Positions 44,787 to 53,590 are shown, counted from the stretch's first letter. The stretch: 64,000 bases of DNA from Fimbriimonadaceae bacterium (GCA_023957775.1 JAMLGR010000007.1:1-64000); one strand, 5' to 3'. Notes: generated from the letters alone by a model not told the origin. Translations and numbers: made by a program.

Positions 44787-45926
44787 ATGGAGTCTGGAGT
44801 CGTGCAAGACGTGCAGTGGGTCCGCAAAGTCGTCCAATGGCTCGTGATCGGGTTGCCGGTCGTGGCGCTCGTCTGGATCTGGCTGCCGTTCCTGAACGCG
44901 ATCCTCCTGGCGACGGTCATCTCCGTCCTCGCCTACGGCCCCTACCAGCGCTCGAGGAGCTGGTGGCTCTCCCGATTGCGCAAACGGGGGGAAGGAATGG
45001 CCGACAACATGGCGTCGTTGACGATCATCATGGGCCTTTTGGTCGCAGTCGCCGTGCCCCTCACCCTCATCGGCATCCTGCTCGTCGCCCAGGTCAATTC
45101 GGTGGTGCAGGACTTCAAAGCCTCCGCGCCGAACGCGGGCACCGCGTTTTCGGTGGACAGCGTCGTCGCCCAGGCGAACGATGCGCTTGCACCGGTTCTT
45201 CAACGGATGGCGGGCACCCAGTTCGATCTCGAAAGCTGGTTTCAAGCCAACCGCCAAGGCCTGACCTCCACGTTGGGCAAGGCCGCGGGTTCCCTTGCCT
45301 ACACCTTGGGACACGGCATGCTGATGCTCGTGATCGCGTTCCTGACCGCGTTCTTCATGCTGCGGGACGGGCACCGGCTTCGCGAGCCGCTGATGCGCTT
45401 CATCCCCCTTCCCCGCGATGGTATCCAACGGATTCTCGATCGCATGCAGGGGACGGTCTCGGCGGTGTTCGTCGGCGTGCTTTTGGTCGGTGTGGCGCAA
45501 GGATCGTTGGCGGGAGTCGCTTACGGCATCGCGGGGATTCCCAACGCGTTGATGTGGAGCGTCGTCACGATCGTGCTCTGTTGGATTCCCCTTCTGGGGG
45601 CACCGTTGATCTACGTCCCGATGTCGCTGCTGCTGATGTCTCAAGGGCGCGTGGTGCCCGGCGTGCTGCTCTTGGCTTTCGGGTTCGGCGTGGTGAGCCA
45701 GATCGACAACCTGCTCAAGCCCCTGGTGATCGGGGCGCGGACCCAGTTGCACACGATGGCCGTGTTCTTCAGCCTGCTTGGAGGCGTCCTCGTGATGGGT
45801 CCGATCGGGCTTTTCGCAGGTCCGATCGTGCTGACCCTGGTGCTGTCGCTCTACGACGTCGTGTGCGGAGGCGAGGAGGGGATCGCTACTGCGACACCGT
45901 CCGCTGACGCCACGTCTTCACCTTGA
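44787..45926 (+). CDS. AI-2E family transporter (PerM/TqsA-like)
   Basis: 379 residues, seven to eight membrane helices. Family features: the pair of N-terminal helices, a long soluble region (about 105-170), then FFMLRDGHRLREPLMRFIPLP, GTVSAVFVGVLLVGVAQGSLAG, AGIPNALMWSVVTIVLCWIP and the last LLGGVLVMGPIGLFAGPIV. Members include AI-2 exporters and Na+/H+ antiporters; the substrate is open. ATG at 44787; longer frames would overlap the tRNA. Confidence 0.9.
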   Translation: MESGVVQDVQWVRKVVQWLVIGLPVVALVWIWLPFLNAILLATVISVLAYGPYQRSRSWWLSRLRKRGEGMADNMASLTIIMGLLVAVAVPLTLIGILLVAQVNSVVQDFKASAPNAGTAFSVDSVVAQANDALAPVLQRMAGTQFDLESWFQANRQGLTSTLGKAAGSLAYTLGHGMLMLVIAFLTAFFMLRDGHRLREPLMRFIPLPRDGIQRILDRMQGTVSAVFVGVLLVGVAQGSLAGVAYGIAGIPNALMWSVVTIVLCWIPLLGAPLIYVPMSLLLMSQGRVVPGVLLLAFGFGVVSQIDNLLKPLVIGARTQLHTMAVFFSLLGGVLVMGPIGLFAGPIVLTLVLSLYDVVCGGEEGIATATPSADATSSP

Positions 45927-46014
45927 GGGTGTAGTAGCTCTTGTCTCCCCGGCATCTTCAGTTGCCCCGCCGTCGCCCGTGGCCAATTCGATGTTCCGGC
46001 CGGTTCTGCGGAAG

Positions 46015-47643
46015 CTACAGCACTTGAACGCGTCCGCGCCGCTCCACCGCCGCCTTCACCATGCCGCGGAAAAGCGGGTGGGGACGGTTCGGGCGCGATT
46101 TGAATTCGGGGTGCGCCTGCGTGCCGATGAAGAACGGGTGCGACGGCAGTTCCACCATCTCGACGAGCCGGTAGTCGGGCGACACGCCCGAGACGATGAG
46201 CCCCGCTTCTTGCAGCATCTCGCGAAACTCGTTGTTCACCTCGTAGCGGTGTCGATGGCGCTCTTCCACCCTCGTGGTGCCGTAAAGCGTGTGGGCGAGG
46301 GTCCCCGCGACGATGTTGCAGGGCCAGGCGCCCAGGCGCATCGTGGCCCCCTTCTCGGTGACGTCGTGCTGTTCGGGAAGCAGGTGGATCACGGGATAGG
46401 CGGGGCCGTTGGGCGCGTCCACCATCTCCTCGCTGTTGGCGCCCTCGAGTCCGCACACGTTGCGGGCGTACTCGATGACCGCCATCTGCAGGCCGAGGCA
46501 GATGCCGAGGAACGGCAGTCCGGTTTCGCGAGCGTATCGGATCGCCTCGATCTTGCCCTCGATGCCACGCGCGCCGAATCCTGGAGCAATCACCAACCCG
46601 TCCAGACCCTCGAGAGCCTCTTCGGGAGGGCGGCCCTCCTCTAGGGAGTCGCTTTCGATCCACTGGATCTCCACGTTGGCGTCGTTCGGGATGCCCGCGT
46701 GGATCAGCGCCTCGTTGATCGACTTGTAGGCGTCTCCGTTGCTCGTGTATTTGCCCACGACCCCGATGCGGCACGCGTTCTTGGGGTGCTTGAGCGTTTC
46801 GACCAGCGTCCTCCACTCGGACATCGTATCGGTTCGCGCCTCCAGCCCGAGCCGTTCCGTCACGAGTTCGCCCAATCCCGCATCCTCGTACTTGAGGGGG
46901 ACCTCGTAGATCGTCTCGACGTTCATCGACTCGATGACCGCGCGCTTGGGCACGTCGCAGAACAGACTGATCTTCTCCTTGACGTCGTCCGGCATCGGGA
47001 GGTCCGTGCGGCAGATCAGCACGTCCGGCGAGATGCCGATCTCGCGAAGGTTGATCACGCTGTGCTGGGTGGGCTTGGTCTTGATCTCGCCCCACGGCCC
47101 AACCTGGGGGATGAGCGTCACGTGGAAGTAAAGGGTGTTCTCGGCGCCCACGTCCTTGCGCATCTGCCGGATCGCTTCGAGGAACGGGAGGCTCTCGATG
47201 TCGCCGACCGTGCCGCCGATTTCAGCGATCACGACGTCGGCCTCCTGCTCCTTCGCGTGCAGTCGGATGAGACGCTTGATCTCGTTCGTGACATGTGGGA
47301 TGACCTGGACCGTCGCGCCGAGGTAGTCCCCTCGCCGCTCGGCCTCGATGACCTTGAGGTAGACCTTGCCCGTGGTGATCGAGGAGCCGCGGGAGCAGTT
47401 CACGTCCATGAACCGCTCGTAGTGGCCCAGGTCGAGGTCGGTTTCGGCGCCGTCGTCGGTCACGAACACTTCGCCGTGCTGGTATGGGTTCATCGTGCCC
47501 GCGTCCACGTTGATGTAGGGGTCGAGCTTGACGGGCGCAACCGTGAGTCCGCGGTTGCGGAGGAGTCTGCCGAGGCTGGCGGTGGCGATCCCCTTGCCGA
47601 TCGAACTCACCACGCCTCCGGTGACGAAGATGTACTTGGTCAC
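46015..47643 (-). CDS. pyrG: CTP synthase
   Basis: 542 residues, making CTP from UTP, ATP and glutamine. Synthetase domain: [69 protein letters not shown]. Glutaminase domain: [38 protein letters not shown] with the nucleophile Cys, and the His-Glu pair in [15 protein letters not shown] start. The leader holds a terminator hairpin between promoter and gene. The gap 45927-46014 shows nothing else. Confidence 0.98.
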   Translation of the reverse strand: MTKYIFVTGGVVSSIGKGIATASLGRLLRNRGLTVAPVKLDPYINVDAGTMNPYQHGEVFVTDDGAETDLDLGHYERFMDVNCSRGSSITTGKVYLKVIEAERRGDYLGATVQVIPHVTNEIKRLIRLHAKEQEADVVIAEIGGTVGDIESLPFLEAIRQMRKDVGAENTLYFHVTLIPQVGPWGEIKTKPTQHSVINLREIGISPDVLICRTDLPMPDDVKEKISLFCDVPKRAVIESMNVETIYEVPLKYEDAGLGELVTERLGLEARTDTMSEWRTLVETLKHPKNACRIGVVGKYTSNGDAYKSINEALIHAGIPNDANVEIQWIESDSLEEGRPPEEALEGLDGLVIAPGFGARGIEGKIEAIRYARETGLPFLGICLGLQMAVIEYARNVCGLEGANSEEMVDAPNGPAYPVIHLLPEQHDVTEKGATMRLGAWPCNIVAGTLAHTLYGTTRVEERHRHRYEVNNEFREMLQEAGLIVSGVSPDYRLVEMVELPSHPFFIGTQAHPEFKSRPNRPHPLFRGMVKAAVERRGRVQVL

Positions 47644-47695
47644 GATATCGCCCTTGCCCTAGACGTTCCCCTTGCCCAAGACGAGGAGAACGCAC

Positions 47696-47727
47696 AAAAA
47701 AAACCTCGCGCCGAGACGTCGCAGAGG
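47696..47727 (-). terminator. Terminator hairpin in the pyrG leader
   Basis: On the minus strand, CCTC, a bulged T, GCG pair with CGCGAGG around a 9-nt loop (47727-47704) and are followed by eight T (47703-47696). It lies after the metallophosphatase stop and about 52 nt before the pyrG start. It can end the upstream transcript, or act as an attenuator for a transcript begun at 47737-47742. Confidence 0.75.
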
Positions 47728-47736
47728 GTTTCTGAA

Positions 47737-47742
47737 AGTATA
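47737..47742 (-). promoter_or_regulatory. Putative -10 upstream of the pyrG terminator
   Basis: TATACT on the minus strand. A transcript from here would begin about at 47730 and run straight into the hairpin. No other -10 is seen closer to pyrG. Confidence 0.45.
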
Positions 47743-47767
47743 GCGCAGGGGTCGGCCAAAAGCGCGG

Positions 47768-48490
47768 TCAATCGAGCGGAACGAGCCGCCCCTCGACGCC
47801 GCCGCGCCCGGATTCCCAGGAGTAGACGCCGACGAATCGCGCGTGCGATCCGCCTTGGCAAACCGCGGTCTTCCCGACCAAGACCGGCTGCTCGAGCACG
47901 GTGTGCGAGTGCCCTCCGAGGATCACGTCGATTTCCGGACACGCCGCGGCGAGTTCCAGATCCTGGCGGTGGCCGATGTGGGTCAGCGCGATCAGCACGT
48001 CCACGTCTGGGCGCAGAGCTCGGGCGATGGCGGCCGCGCGGGGAAGGGGCGGATCCCAAAGGTAGTGGCTCGCTGCTTTGGAGGCCATCCGCTCGGTGAC
48101 CATCGGCACCATCACGCCGAGGATCCCCACGCGGACGCCCTTGTGCTGCAGCACGAGGGACCCGGGCAAGGGCGGCGGCTCTCCGGCTCCCTTGGCGCGC
48201 AGGTTGGCGCACAGCAGCGGGTGGCGTGCGCCCCTCAACTTGGCTTCGAACGCCGAGGCGAGTGGGTGCGTTTCCCGGTTCCCCAACACGCCAGCGGAAC
48301 AGCCGGCGGCGTGAAGCCTGCCCCACGCGGGATCCTCCCGCACCGGAATCGCGAGGTTGCCCGCCTTGATGCAGTCCCCAGAGTCGAGCAGGAGAGCGCC
48401 TTCTTGTTCGCGCAGCGTTCGCAACGCCTCGGCCTTGGCGTCGTCGAGCCGGCCGTGAAGATCGTTCGTGTGGAGAATCGTCAGTCTCAG
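47768..48490 (-). CDS. 5'-nucleotidase-like metallophosphatase
   Basis: About 240 residues, calcineurin-like phosphatase related to UshA/5'-nucleotidases. The first metal motif LTILHTNDLHGRL is followed by ALLLDSGD, GVLGNRETH (NRE for the usual NHE), LLCANL, ALTHIGH and VILGGHSHTVLEQP. The C-terminal nucleotidase domain and a signal peptide are absent. The essential HTND motif lies upstream of the first ATG/GTG/TTG in this frame; between the secG stop and the motif only CTG codons (48490, 48484) or ATT could start. CTG at 48490 is given as the likely start. No Shine-Dalgarno is seen. It follows secG by 9 nt. Confidence 0.8.
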   Translation of the reverse strand: MRLTILHTNDLHGRLDDAKAEALRTLREQEGALLLDSGDCIKAGNLAIPVREDPAWGRLHAAGCSAGVLGNRETHPLASAFEAKLRGARHPLLCANLRAKGAGEPPPLPGSLVLQHKGVRVGILGVMVPMVTERMASKAASHYLWDPPLPRAAAIARALRPDVDVLIALTHIGHRQDLELAAACPEIDVILGGHSHTVLEQPVLVGKTAVCQGGSHARFVGVYSWESGRGGVEGRLVPLD

Positions 48491-48499
48491 GACCGGATT

Positions 48500-48739
48500 C
48501 TACTTCGGCGTTCGGTTGGCGATGATGTCGAGGAGCAGCATGATGCCCATGAACGAAACGCCAAGGATGAAGCTGAGCCGCGAGATAAAGTCGTCGAAGT
48601 TCGCCTTTCCGCGGAACGTCGTGCGGACGCCCGACCCGCCGGACATCGCGTCGCCCTTGCCCGTGAAGAACACGAGCGCCGAGAAGACGAAGGCGACGAT
48701 GATCCCAATGACGAGAAGAGTGGTGTAGAGCGCTTGCAC
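48500..48739 (-). CDS. secG: Protein-export membrane protein SecG
   Basis: 79 residues with two membrane helices (YTTLLVIGIIVAFVFSALVFF and LSFILGVSFMGIMLLLDII) joined by a Gly-rich loop with GDAMSGGSG, the SecG hallmark. Subunit of the SecYEG translocon. GTG start at 48739. Followed by the metallophosphatase. Confidence 0.9.
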   Translation of the reverse strand: MQALYTTLLVIGIIVAFVFSALVFFTGKGDAMSGGSGVRTTFRGKANFDDFISRLSFILGVSFMGIMLLLDIIANRTPK

Positions 48740-48762
48740 GGTAGAGGTGGCCTCGGCGGGGG

Positions 48763-48768
48763 AGTATA
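48763..48768 (-). promoter_or_regulatory. Putative -10 of secG
   Basis: TATACT on the minus strand, 23 nt before the GTG. Heptamer array D begins 3 bp upstream, so the -35 region lies in the array. Confidence 0.5.
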
Positions 48769-48770
48769 CC

Positions 48771-48890
48771 TGGGGGACGGGAATCGGGAATCGGGAATCG
48801 GGAGTCGGGGGACGGGAATCGGGAGTCGGGAATCGGGAGTCGGGAGTCGGGAGTCGGGAATTGGGAGTTGGGAGTTGGGAGTTGGGGGTG
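48771..48890. repeat. Heptamer array D
   Basis: About 16 units, G-rich on the plus strand. On the C-rich strand it begins with drifted AACTCCC units near the stop of the next gene and ends with GATTCCC and GTCCCC next to the secG -10. It fills the gap between the two genes. Confidence 0.96.
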
Positions 48891-48894
48891 GAGT

Positions 48895-50001
48895 TTAGAT
48901 GGGGATCTCCAGACCCAGCATGCCGGACAGCCAGGCGACGGCGGCGCCCGCCAGCAGCGCGCCTCCCATGACGTGGAACAGGCCGCTGCGCCAAAGCCGC
49001 ATCGGAAACGCGGGCGCGACCACGGAAACGGTCTGGTACCGATCGAGCAGCTCCTGGCCGGTCCTCACAGCGGATTGCACCTGGCGGTCCGTGGGGGGCT
49101 TCGTGGTCACAAACCACTGCATCGCGCCCCCGAGAGGCCGCCAGAGCATCAGCGTCGCCAAGCCGGCGACAAGCAGCCGCAACTGCTCGTCCGGGATGAA
49201 CCCGGCGTGGAACAGCCCGAGGAACACCGCCGCCCCTACCGCGAGGTTCGTGCCGCAGCGCGGATGGACGCGCGGCATGCGCTTGACCGTCTGCGGTTCG
49301 AGCCGCTCGCCGCGTTCGATCGCATGGACGACCATGTGCTCCGAAGCGTGCGTTCCGGCCAGCGGAAGCAGCCGCATGCCCAGGAGAAACAACCCGACCG
49401 GAAGGAGCTCGCGCATCGCGTTGGCCCAGGACTCCGACAGTCCCTGCATCCAAAGGCGGGTGGCCAGAAGATCTGAGATCGTCGCCGCGCCGAAGAACAG
49501 CGTGAACAGCAGCATCCCCGTCGTGACCAGGGCAAAGTGACCCGCTCCGGCGGAGACCGCGCCGGTTGTCAGGTAGACGCCGAACGGGGTGGCCATGCCC
49601 CCGATCGCCGGTGGACGGATTGGCTCTTGGAACTTCGGAAAGAGGTCCGACGGCGCGAGGATGCCCAGGACGCGCCCGTGCTCGTCCGCGACCACCAAGG
49701 TCGACGGATCCTCGTCGAACCGACGCAACGCGTCCGCGCCCGTCGCGTGCGGCGCGATGACCCTGGCCGGACGAACCGCCGCATCCAGCGGGTCGTCGGG
49801 AACCATGCCCTCCGCCAGACACTGCGCGAGCGACGCCTCGGTCACGATCCCGGCCAAGACCGGTTCATCCAGCACCACGACCAAACCGCCCTCCGCGTGG
49901 CGCAACTTGGAGGCCGCGACTTCGAGCGATTGCCCGAGGTGCGCGGTCTCCGCAAAGCGCAACAGCGCGCCAACCGGGTGCGCGAGGGGATTACCAGCCA
50001 T
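48895..50001 (-). CDS. CBS-pair protein fused to DUF1385
   Basis: 368 residues. Residues about 1-125 form two CBS motifs (GGLVVVLDEPVLAGIVTE and STLVVADEHGRVLGILAPSDL), which usually bind adenosyl nucleotides. The rest is a DUF1385 membrane domain: AIGGMATPFGVYL, FALVTTGMLLFTLFFG, EHMVVHAIERGE, then MPRVHPRCGTNLAVG. Four or five membrane helices. DUF1385 is usually a stand-alone protein of unknown function; the CBS pair suggests nucleotide control. TACAAT lies 11 nt before the ATG. Confidence 0.85.
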   Translation of the reverse strand: MAGNPLAHPVGALLRFAETAHLGQSLEVAASKLRHAEGGLVVVLDEPVLAGIVTEASLAQCLAEGMVPDDPLDAAVRPARVIAPHATGADALRRFDEDPSTLVVADEHGRVLGILAPSDLFPKFQEPIRPPAIGGMATPFGVYLTTGAVSAGAGHFALVTTGMLLFTLFFGAATISDLLATRLWMQGLSESWANAMRELLPVGLFLLGMRLLPLAGTHASEHMVVHAIERGERLEPQTVKRMPRVHPRCGTNLAVGAAVFLGLFHAGFIPDEQLRLLVAGLATLMLWRPLGGAMQWFVTTKPPTDRQVQSAVRTGQELLDRYQTVSVVAPAFPMRLWRSGLFHVMGGALLAGAAVAWLSGMLGLEIPI

Positions 50002-50012
50002 GGGAAGCGTCC

Positions 50013-50018
50013 ATTGTA
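50013..50018 (-). promoter_or_regulatory. Putative -10 of the CBS-DUF1385 gene
   Basis: TACAAT on the minus strand, 11 nt before the ATG; the leader would be about 4-5 nt. Confidence 0.4.
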
Positions 50019-50071
50019 CTTCCACGTGCGCGACGAAGCGAACGTGCCGAGAGTCTTTCCATTGGGGGCGC

Positions 50072-51052
50072 ATGCGCCCGGGTGGAACCTTGAAGAAAAT
50101 CGGAGTGCTGACGAGCGGCGGCGACGCCCCGGGGATGAACGCCGCGATTCGGGGAGTCGTGCGGACGGCCGTCGGGCGCGGAGCCAAGGTGCTGGGGTTC
50201 AAGCATGGCTACGAGGGTCTCGTGGCCAACGAATTCGAGCCGCTGAAGTCCGTCAGCGTCGGAGGCATCATCAGTCGCGGAGGGACCATTCTCCGCACCG
50301 CCCGGAGCGAGGAGTTCCGAACGGGGGATGGCCGCGTCAAGGCCGTCGAGAACCTGAAGAAGAACGGGGTCGAGGGGCTGGTCGTCATCGGGGGCGACGG
50401 ATCGCTGACCGGCGCCCTGCTTCTCCACGAGGAGTTCGGGTTTCCCGTGATGGGCGTTCCCGGGTCGATCGACAACGACATCAGCGGGACGGACTTCTCC
50501 ATCGGGTTCGACACGGCGGTCAACACGGCGGTGGAGGCCATCGACCGCGTGCGCGACACAGCCTACTCGCACGAGCGGGTGTTTGTGATCGAGGTGATGG
50601 GGCGATCCAACGGGTTCATCGCGGTCGAGGCCGGGTTGGCTTCCGGTGCCGAGGCCATTCTCATTCCCGAGATTCCCTACTCGATCCTCGAGGTGTGCCA
50701 CGGCATCCGCAGCGCGGCCGGAAAGGGCAAGCTCAGCAGCCTCATCATCGTGGCCGAAGGCGCTGCCAAAGCCTCGGACATCAAGGACTTCATCCAGAAG
50801 AACACGGGGTTTGATGCCCGCTACCTCGTCCTCGGCCACATGCAACGGGGCGGGAGTCCCACCGCGTTCGACCGCGTCTTGTCGTTGAGGCTGGGCGCGT
50901 TTGCGGCAACGCGCCTTCTCGACGGCGTGCGCGGCGAGATGGTGGGGGTCGAAGGGAGTCGGCTCGTCTCCCATCCCTTGGACTACGTGCTGCACACCGA
51001 GAGGGCCGTGGACCCCAAAAAGCTGCTGCTGGCCGAAGTGATGGCCCAATGA
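50072..51052 (+). CDS. pfkA: ATP-dependent 6-phosphofructokinase
   Basis: PfkA, about 326 residues. Motifs: KKIGVLTSGGDAPGMNAAIR, VVIGGDGSLTGA, catalytic PGSIDNDISGTDFSIGFDTA, EVMGRSNGFIAVEAGLA, LGHMQRGGSPTAFDR. GGDGS and the Gly of PGSIDND (rather than GGDD and PKTIDND) mark the ATP-dependent type. The ATG at 50072 is used; the family start aligns with a TTG at 50090. Overlaps the next gene by 4 nt, so two sugar-phosphate kinases are co-translated. Confidence 0.95.
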   Translation: MRPGGTLKKIGVLTSGGDAPGMNAAIRGVVRTAVGRGAKVLGFKHGYEGLVANEFEPLKSVSVGGIISRGGTILRTARSEEFRTGDGRVKAVENLKKNGVEGLVVIGGDGSLTGALLLHEEFGFPVMGVPGSIDNDISGTDFSIGFDTAVNTAVEAIDRVRDTAYSHERVFVIEVMGRSNGFIAVEAGLASGAEAILIPEIPYSILEVCHGIRSAAGKGKLSSLIIVAEGAAKASDIKDFIQKNTGFDARYLVLGHMQRGGSPTAFDRVLSLRLGAFAATRLLDGVRGEMVGVEGSRLVSHPLDYVLHTERAVDPKKLLLAEVMAQ

Positions 51053-51999
51053 TCGCCACCGTCACGCTCAATCCGTCGATCGATCACAGCTTGTTCGTCA
51101 AGCGGTTGTGCGTGGGCGACACGAACCCCGTTCTCCGCACGGAGATCGATGCGGGCGGTAAGGGAATCAACTTGGCCCGGGTGGCCGCCGAGATGGGAGC
51201 GACGACCCTCGCCGTCGGATTTCTCGGAGGTGGGCCCGGGGCGTATGTCCGGCGCGTTCTCGACGACCAGGGCGTTCGGCACGCGTTCGTCGAGACGCGG
51301 GAACCCACTCGCGAGAACTTCAGCGTCGAGGACGAGTCCGATGCTCCACCCACCACCTTCAACGCGCGAGGTCCGCGCATCGAAAGCGACGAGCTCGAAC
51401 GGTTGATGGCGCTTTGCGGCGAAGTCGCGGGCAAGTGCCGCTGGGCCGCGATGGGAGGTTCCGTTCCCCCTGGCGTTCCGTCCGGGATCTACCAGGAGCT
51501 GGCGGCCCTCTTCCTCCGCTCCGGCTGCCGAGTCCTGGTGGACGCCGACGGCGACGCGCTTCGGGAAGCCCTGGAGGCCGGCCCGGACCTGTGCAAACCC
51601 AATGCCAAGGAGGCGTCGAGACTCCTCGGGCGCCCGGTCGCGTCGACGCACGACGCGGTGGCCGCCGCACACGAGATCCTCGCGCGCCAGGGCTCCCACC
51701 GGGGCCGGATGACGATCGTCTCCCTCGGCGCGGACGGGGCCGTTCTGGCGACGCCCGAAGGGACGTGGATCGGCGAGACGCCGAAAGTCAAGGCGCGCAG
51801 CACGATCGGGAGCGGCGATTCGATGCTGGGAGCGTTCCTTTGGGCCCTCGAGGAAGGCCGGCCTCTGACCGAGGCCTTTCGCTGGGGCCTTGCCGCCGGC
51901 GCGGCGACCGCGACCACGGACGGTTCGGAGATCGCGCGAAGACCGGTCGTCGAGAGGCTCTTCGCCGAGGCGTCGATCACCGCGGCGACGCCCCCCTAA
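51049..51999 (+). CDS. PfkB-family sugar-phosphate kinase (1-phosphofructokinase type)
   Basis: 316 residues, ribokinase fold, of the FruK/LacC/PfkB branch: TVTLNPSIDHSLFV at the start, GGKGINLARVAAEMG, and the C-terminal IGSGDSMLGAFLWALEEG with the catalytic Asp. Substrates in this branch are fructose 1-phosphate, tagatose 6-phosphate or fructose 6-phosphate. No PTS gene is nearby, which argues mildly against a FruK role. The start overlaps the pfkA stop (ATGA). Confidence 0.88.
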   Translation: MIATVTLNPSIDHSLFVKRLCVGDTNPVLRTEIDAGGKGINLARVAAEMGATTLAVGFLGGGPGAYVRRVLDDQGVRHAFVETREPTRENFSVEDESDAPPTTFNARGPRIESDELERLMALCGEVAGKCRWAAMGGSVPPGVPSGIYQELAALFLRSGCRVLVDADGDALREALEAGPDLCKPNAKEASRLLGRPVASTHDAVAAAHEILARQGSHRGRMTIVSLGADGAVLATPEGTWIGETPKVKARSTIGSGDSMLGAFLWALEEGRPLTEAFRWGLAAGAATATTDGSEIARRPVVERLFAEASITAATPP

Positions 52000-52020
52000 A
52001 GAAACCAGGACGCGAACCGA

Positions 52021-52075
52021 CAATCCTAACAGGCCGCATTTGTCGCGGCCGAAGAAACCTGAAGTGGATTGTTAG
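52021..52075 (+). other. Structured leader before the zinc-finger gene
   Basis: Outer pairing CAATCC/GGATTG (52021-52026, 52066-52071) encloses a GGCCGC/GCGGCC hairpin (52032-52050). CTAACA (52026-52031) can instead pair with TGTTAG (52070-52075). Two mutually exclusive folds directly before the start codon are thus possible. Confidence 0.4.
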
Positions 52076-52077
52076 AG

Positions 52078-52833
52078 ATGTCGGTTCAAAACGTCGAGTG
52101 CCAGATCGCGCAGGCCCAAATCGGGCGCTATCTCACGGGGGGAGCCCTCTCGCCCGAAGCGCTCGACCAACTCGAGGGCCACATCGGCGAGTGCGCCGCG
52201 TGCACGGAGCTGCTGCGCCAACGGCGGGAAGGACTCCAAGCGATGCTTGGCGGACACGCCGCCGTCCACGCCCCCGAAACGAATTCCCGCCCCGAGGCGG
52301 AGTCGAACCCCGCCCCGACCGGATCCCTGGTCGGACGGCTCCGCGAACAACTCATCCAGGCCGCGACGGCGCCTGCGCCCCCACGCGAGGGGGCGCCGGA
52401 AGGGCGCGCGCTGCTCAAACCCCTCCTGTGGTCCGGCGCGCTCGCGGTCGTTCTTGTTGCGATGACCGTGCTCTCCAAGAACCCGACCCTGGTGTTCGGG
52501 GAGAAGGCCGCGCCGCCGACCGCGAGCGAGAAGGCGCAGCCCGACGCTGAGCCCGCCGCACCCCCCTCGTCCCCTCCAAAGCCTGCCGAGAAGACGCCCG
52601 AGCCGGTGGCGACGGCCACCCCCGAGACCAAGCAGGCCGGCGCGGATCCTGTTTCACAAGCCAATCCGACACCGGCGCAACCCAAGCCGACGCCGGCGAA
52701 ACCCAATCCGGCGCGCCCCGCCGCGACCCCACCCAGAGTCGAATCCAAGGCACCCCCGCCCAAGCCCGCAAGCGGCACGATCCGCGTCTACGACGCGAAC
52801 GGCAACCCCATCACTCCCAGGAGCCAATCATGA
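52078..52833 (+). CDS. Zinc-finger anti-sigma-like protein with Pro-rich periplasmic tail
   Basis: 251 residues. N-terminal zf-HC2-type module (CQIAQAQIGRYLTGG, then HIGECAACTELL with HxxxCxxC), as in anti-sigma factors; a membrane helix (about 122-138, LLWSGALAVVLVAMTVL); then a periplasmic linker of over 80 residues rich in Pro, Ala, Lys and Glu, like TonB; and a short end GTIRVYDANGNPITPRSQS. No sigma factor gene is adjacent, so the partner is unknown. The stop overlaps the next gene (ATGA), which encodes STN domains. Confidence 0.75.
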   Translation: MSVQNVECQIAQAQIGRYLTGGALSPEALDQLEGHIGECAACTELLRQRREGLQAMLGGHAAVHAPETNSRPEAESNPAPTGSLVGRLREQLIQAATAPAPPREGAPEGRALLKPLLWSGALAVVLVAMTVLSKNPTLVFGEKAAPPTASEKAQPDAEPAAPPSSPPKPAEKTPEPVATATPETKQAGADPVSQANPTPAQPKPTPAKPNPARPAATPPRVESKAPPPKPASGTIRVYDANGNPITPRSQS

Positions 52834-53495
52834 AGAAGACCCTACTTGCCCTCGTCCTCCTCCTCGCCTCCGTCTCCGCATTCGCCCAGGACGGACCCAA
52901 GGTCGAGCAGGACGCCGCCGGAACCGTGACGATCAGCGCGTCGGGAGACGACGTGCGAAAGGTCCTGCACCAACTCTTCACGCAAGCCAAGAAGAACTAC
53001 GTCTGCGACCCCTACTCGTCGTTCGTGTTGCACCTTTCGCTGACGGGGGTCGAGTTCGAAGAGGCCCTCCAGATCGTCTGCAAGCTCGCCTCCCTCGAGT
53101 ACGAGGTGCAGAACGGCATCTACTTTGTGAGCCGCAAGAAGACGCCGGTGCAGACGAAGGCCGCCGAGAACGTCAAGGCGGCGCAGGCGGTCGAGAAGCC
53201 CAAGGGCAAGCTGCCGGCGAGCGTGCTGGACAAGATCGTGAACACGCGCCTCGACAAGACCGACCTCAAGCTCGTCTTCAGCGCGTTTGCGAAGCAGGCC
53301 GGAATCACCATCGAAGTTGCGCCGTCGGTCCCCGCCTACAAGATCGACGCGTACCTGGTGAACACGTCGCTCAAGTACGCGTTGGACGTGGTGACCGAAG
53401 CGACGGCCCTGAAGTATCGGTTCACTGAGAACCAGACCCTCGAGATCTACAAGCCGGAACCCGAGAACCACGTCAAGGTCGTGAGCGGGGGGTAG
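52830..53495 (+). CDS. Periplasmic protein with two STN-like domains
   Basis: 221 residues. Signal peptide MKKTLLALVLLLASVSAFAQ, then two copies of a secretin/TonB short N-terminal-like fold (about 40-105 and 143-210). Corresponding parts are DVRKVLHQLFTQAKKNYVC / DLKLVFSAFAKQAGITIEV and FEEALQIVCKLASLEYEV / LKYALDVVTEATALKYRF. A secretin channel is absent, so it is not PilQ itself. It may interact with the preceding transmembrane protein. Confidence 0.78.
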   Translation: MKKTLLALVLLLASVSAFAQDGPKVEQDAAGTVTISASGDDVRKVLHQLFTQAKKNYVCDPYSSFVLHLSLTGVEFEEALQIVCKLASLEYEVQNGIYFVSRKKTPVQTKAAENVKAAQAVEKPKGKLPASVLDKIVNTRLDKTDLKLVFSAFAKQAGITIEVAPSVPAYKIDAYLVNTSLKYALDVVTEATALKYRFTENQTLEIYKPEPENHVKVVSGG

Positions 53496-53590
53496 CCGAC
53501 GCCGTCTGCCGTCCGTGATTCCGGGGCTGGGAACCGAGGTGTTTGTCCTCGCCCCAGCCCTCTTCCATGCCGTCGTGCCAAAATGCTCGC

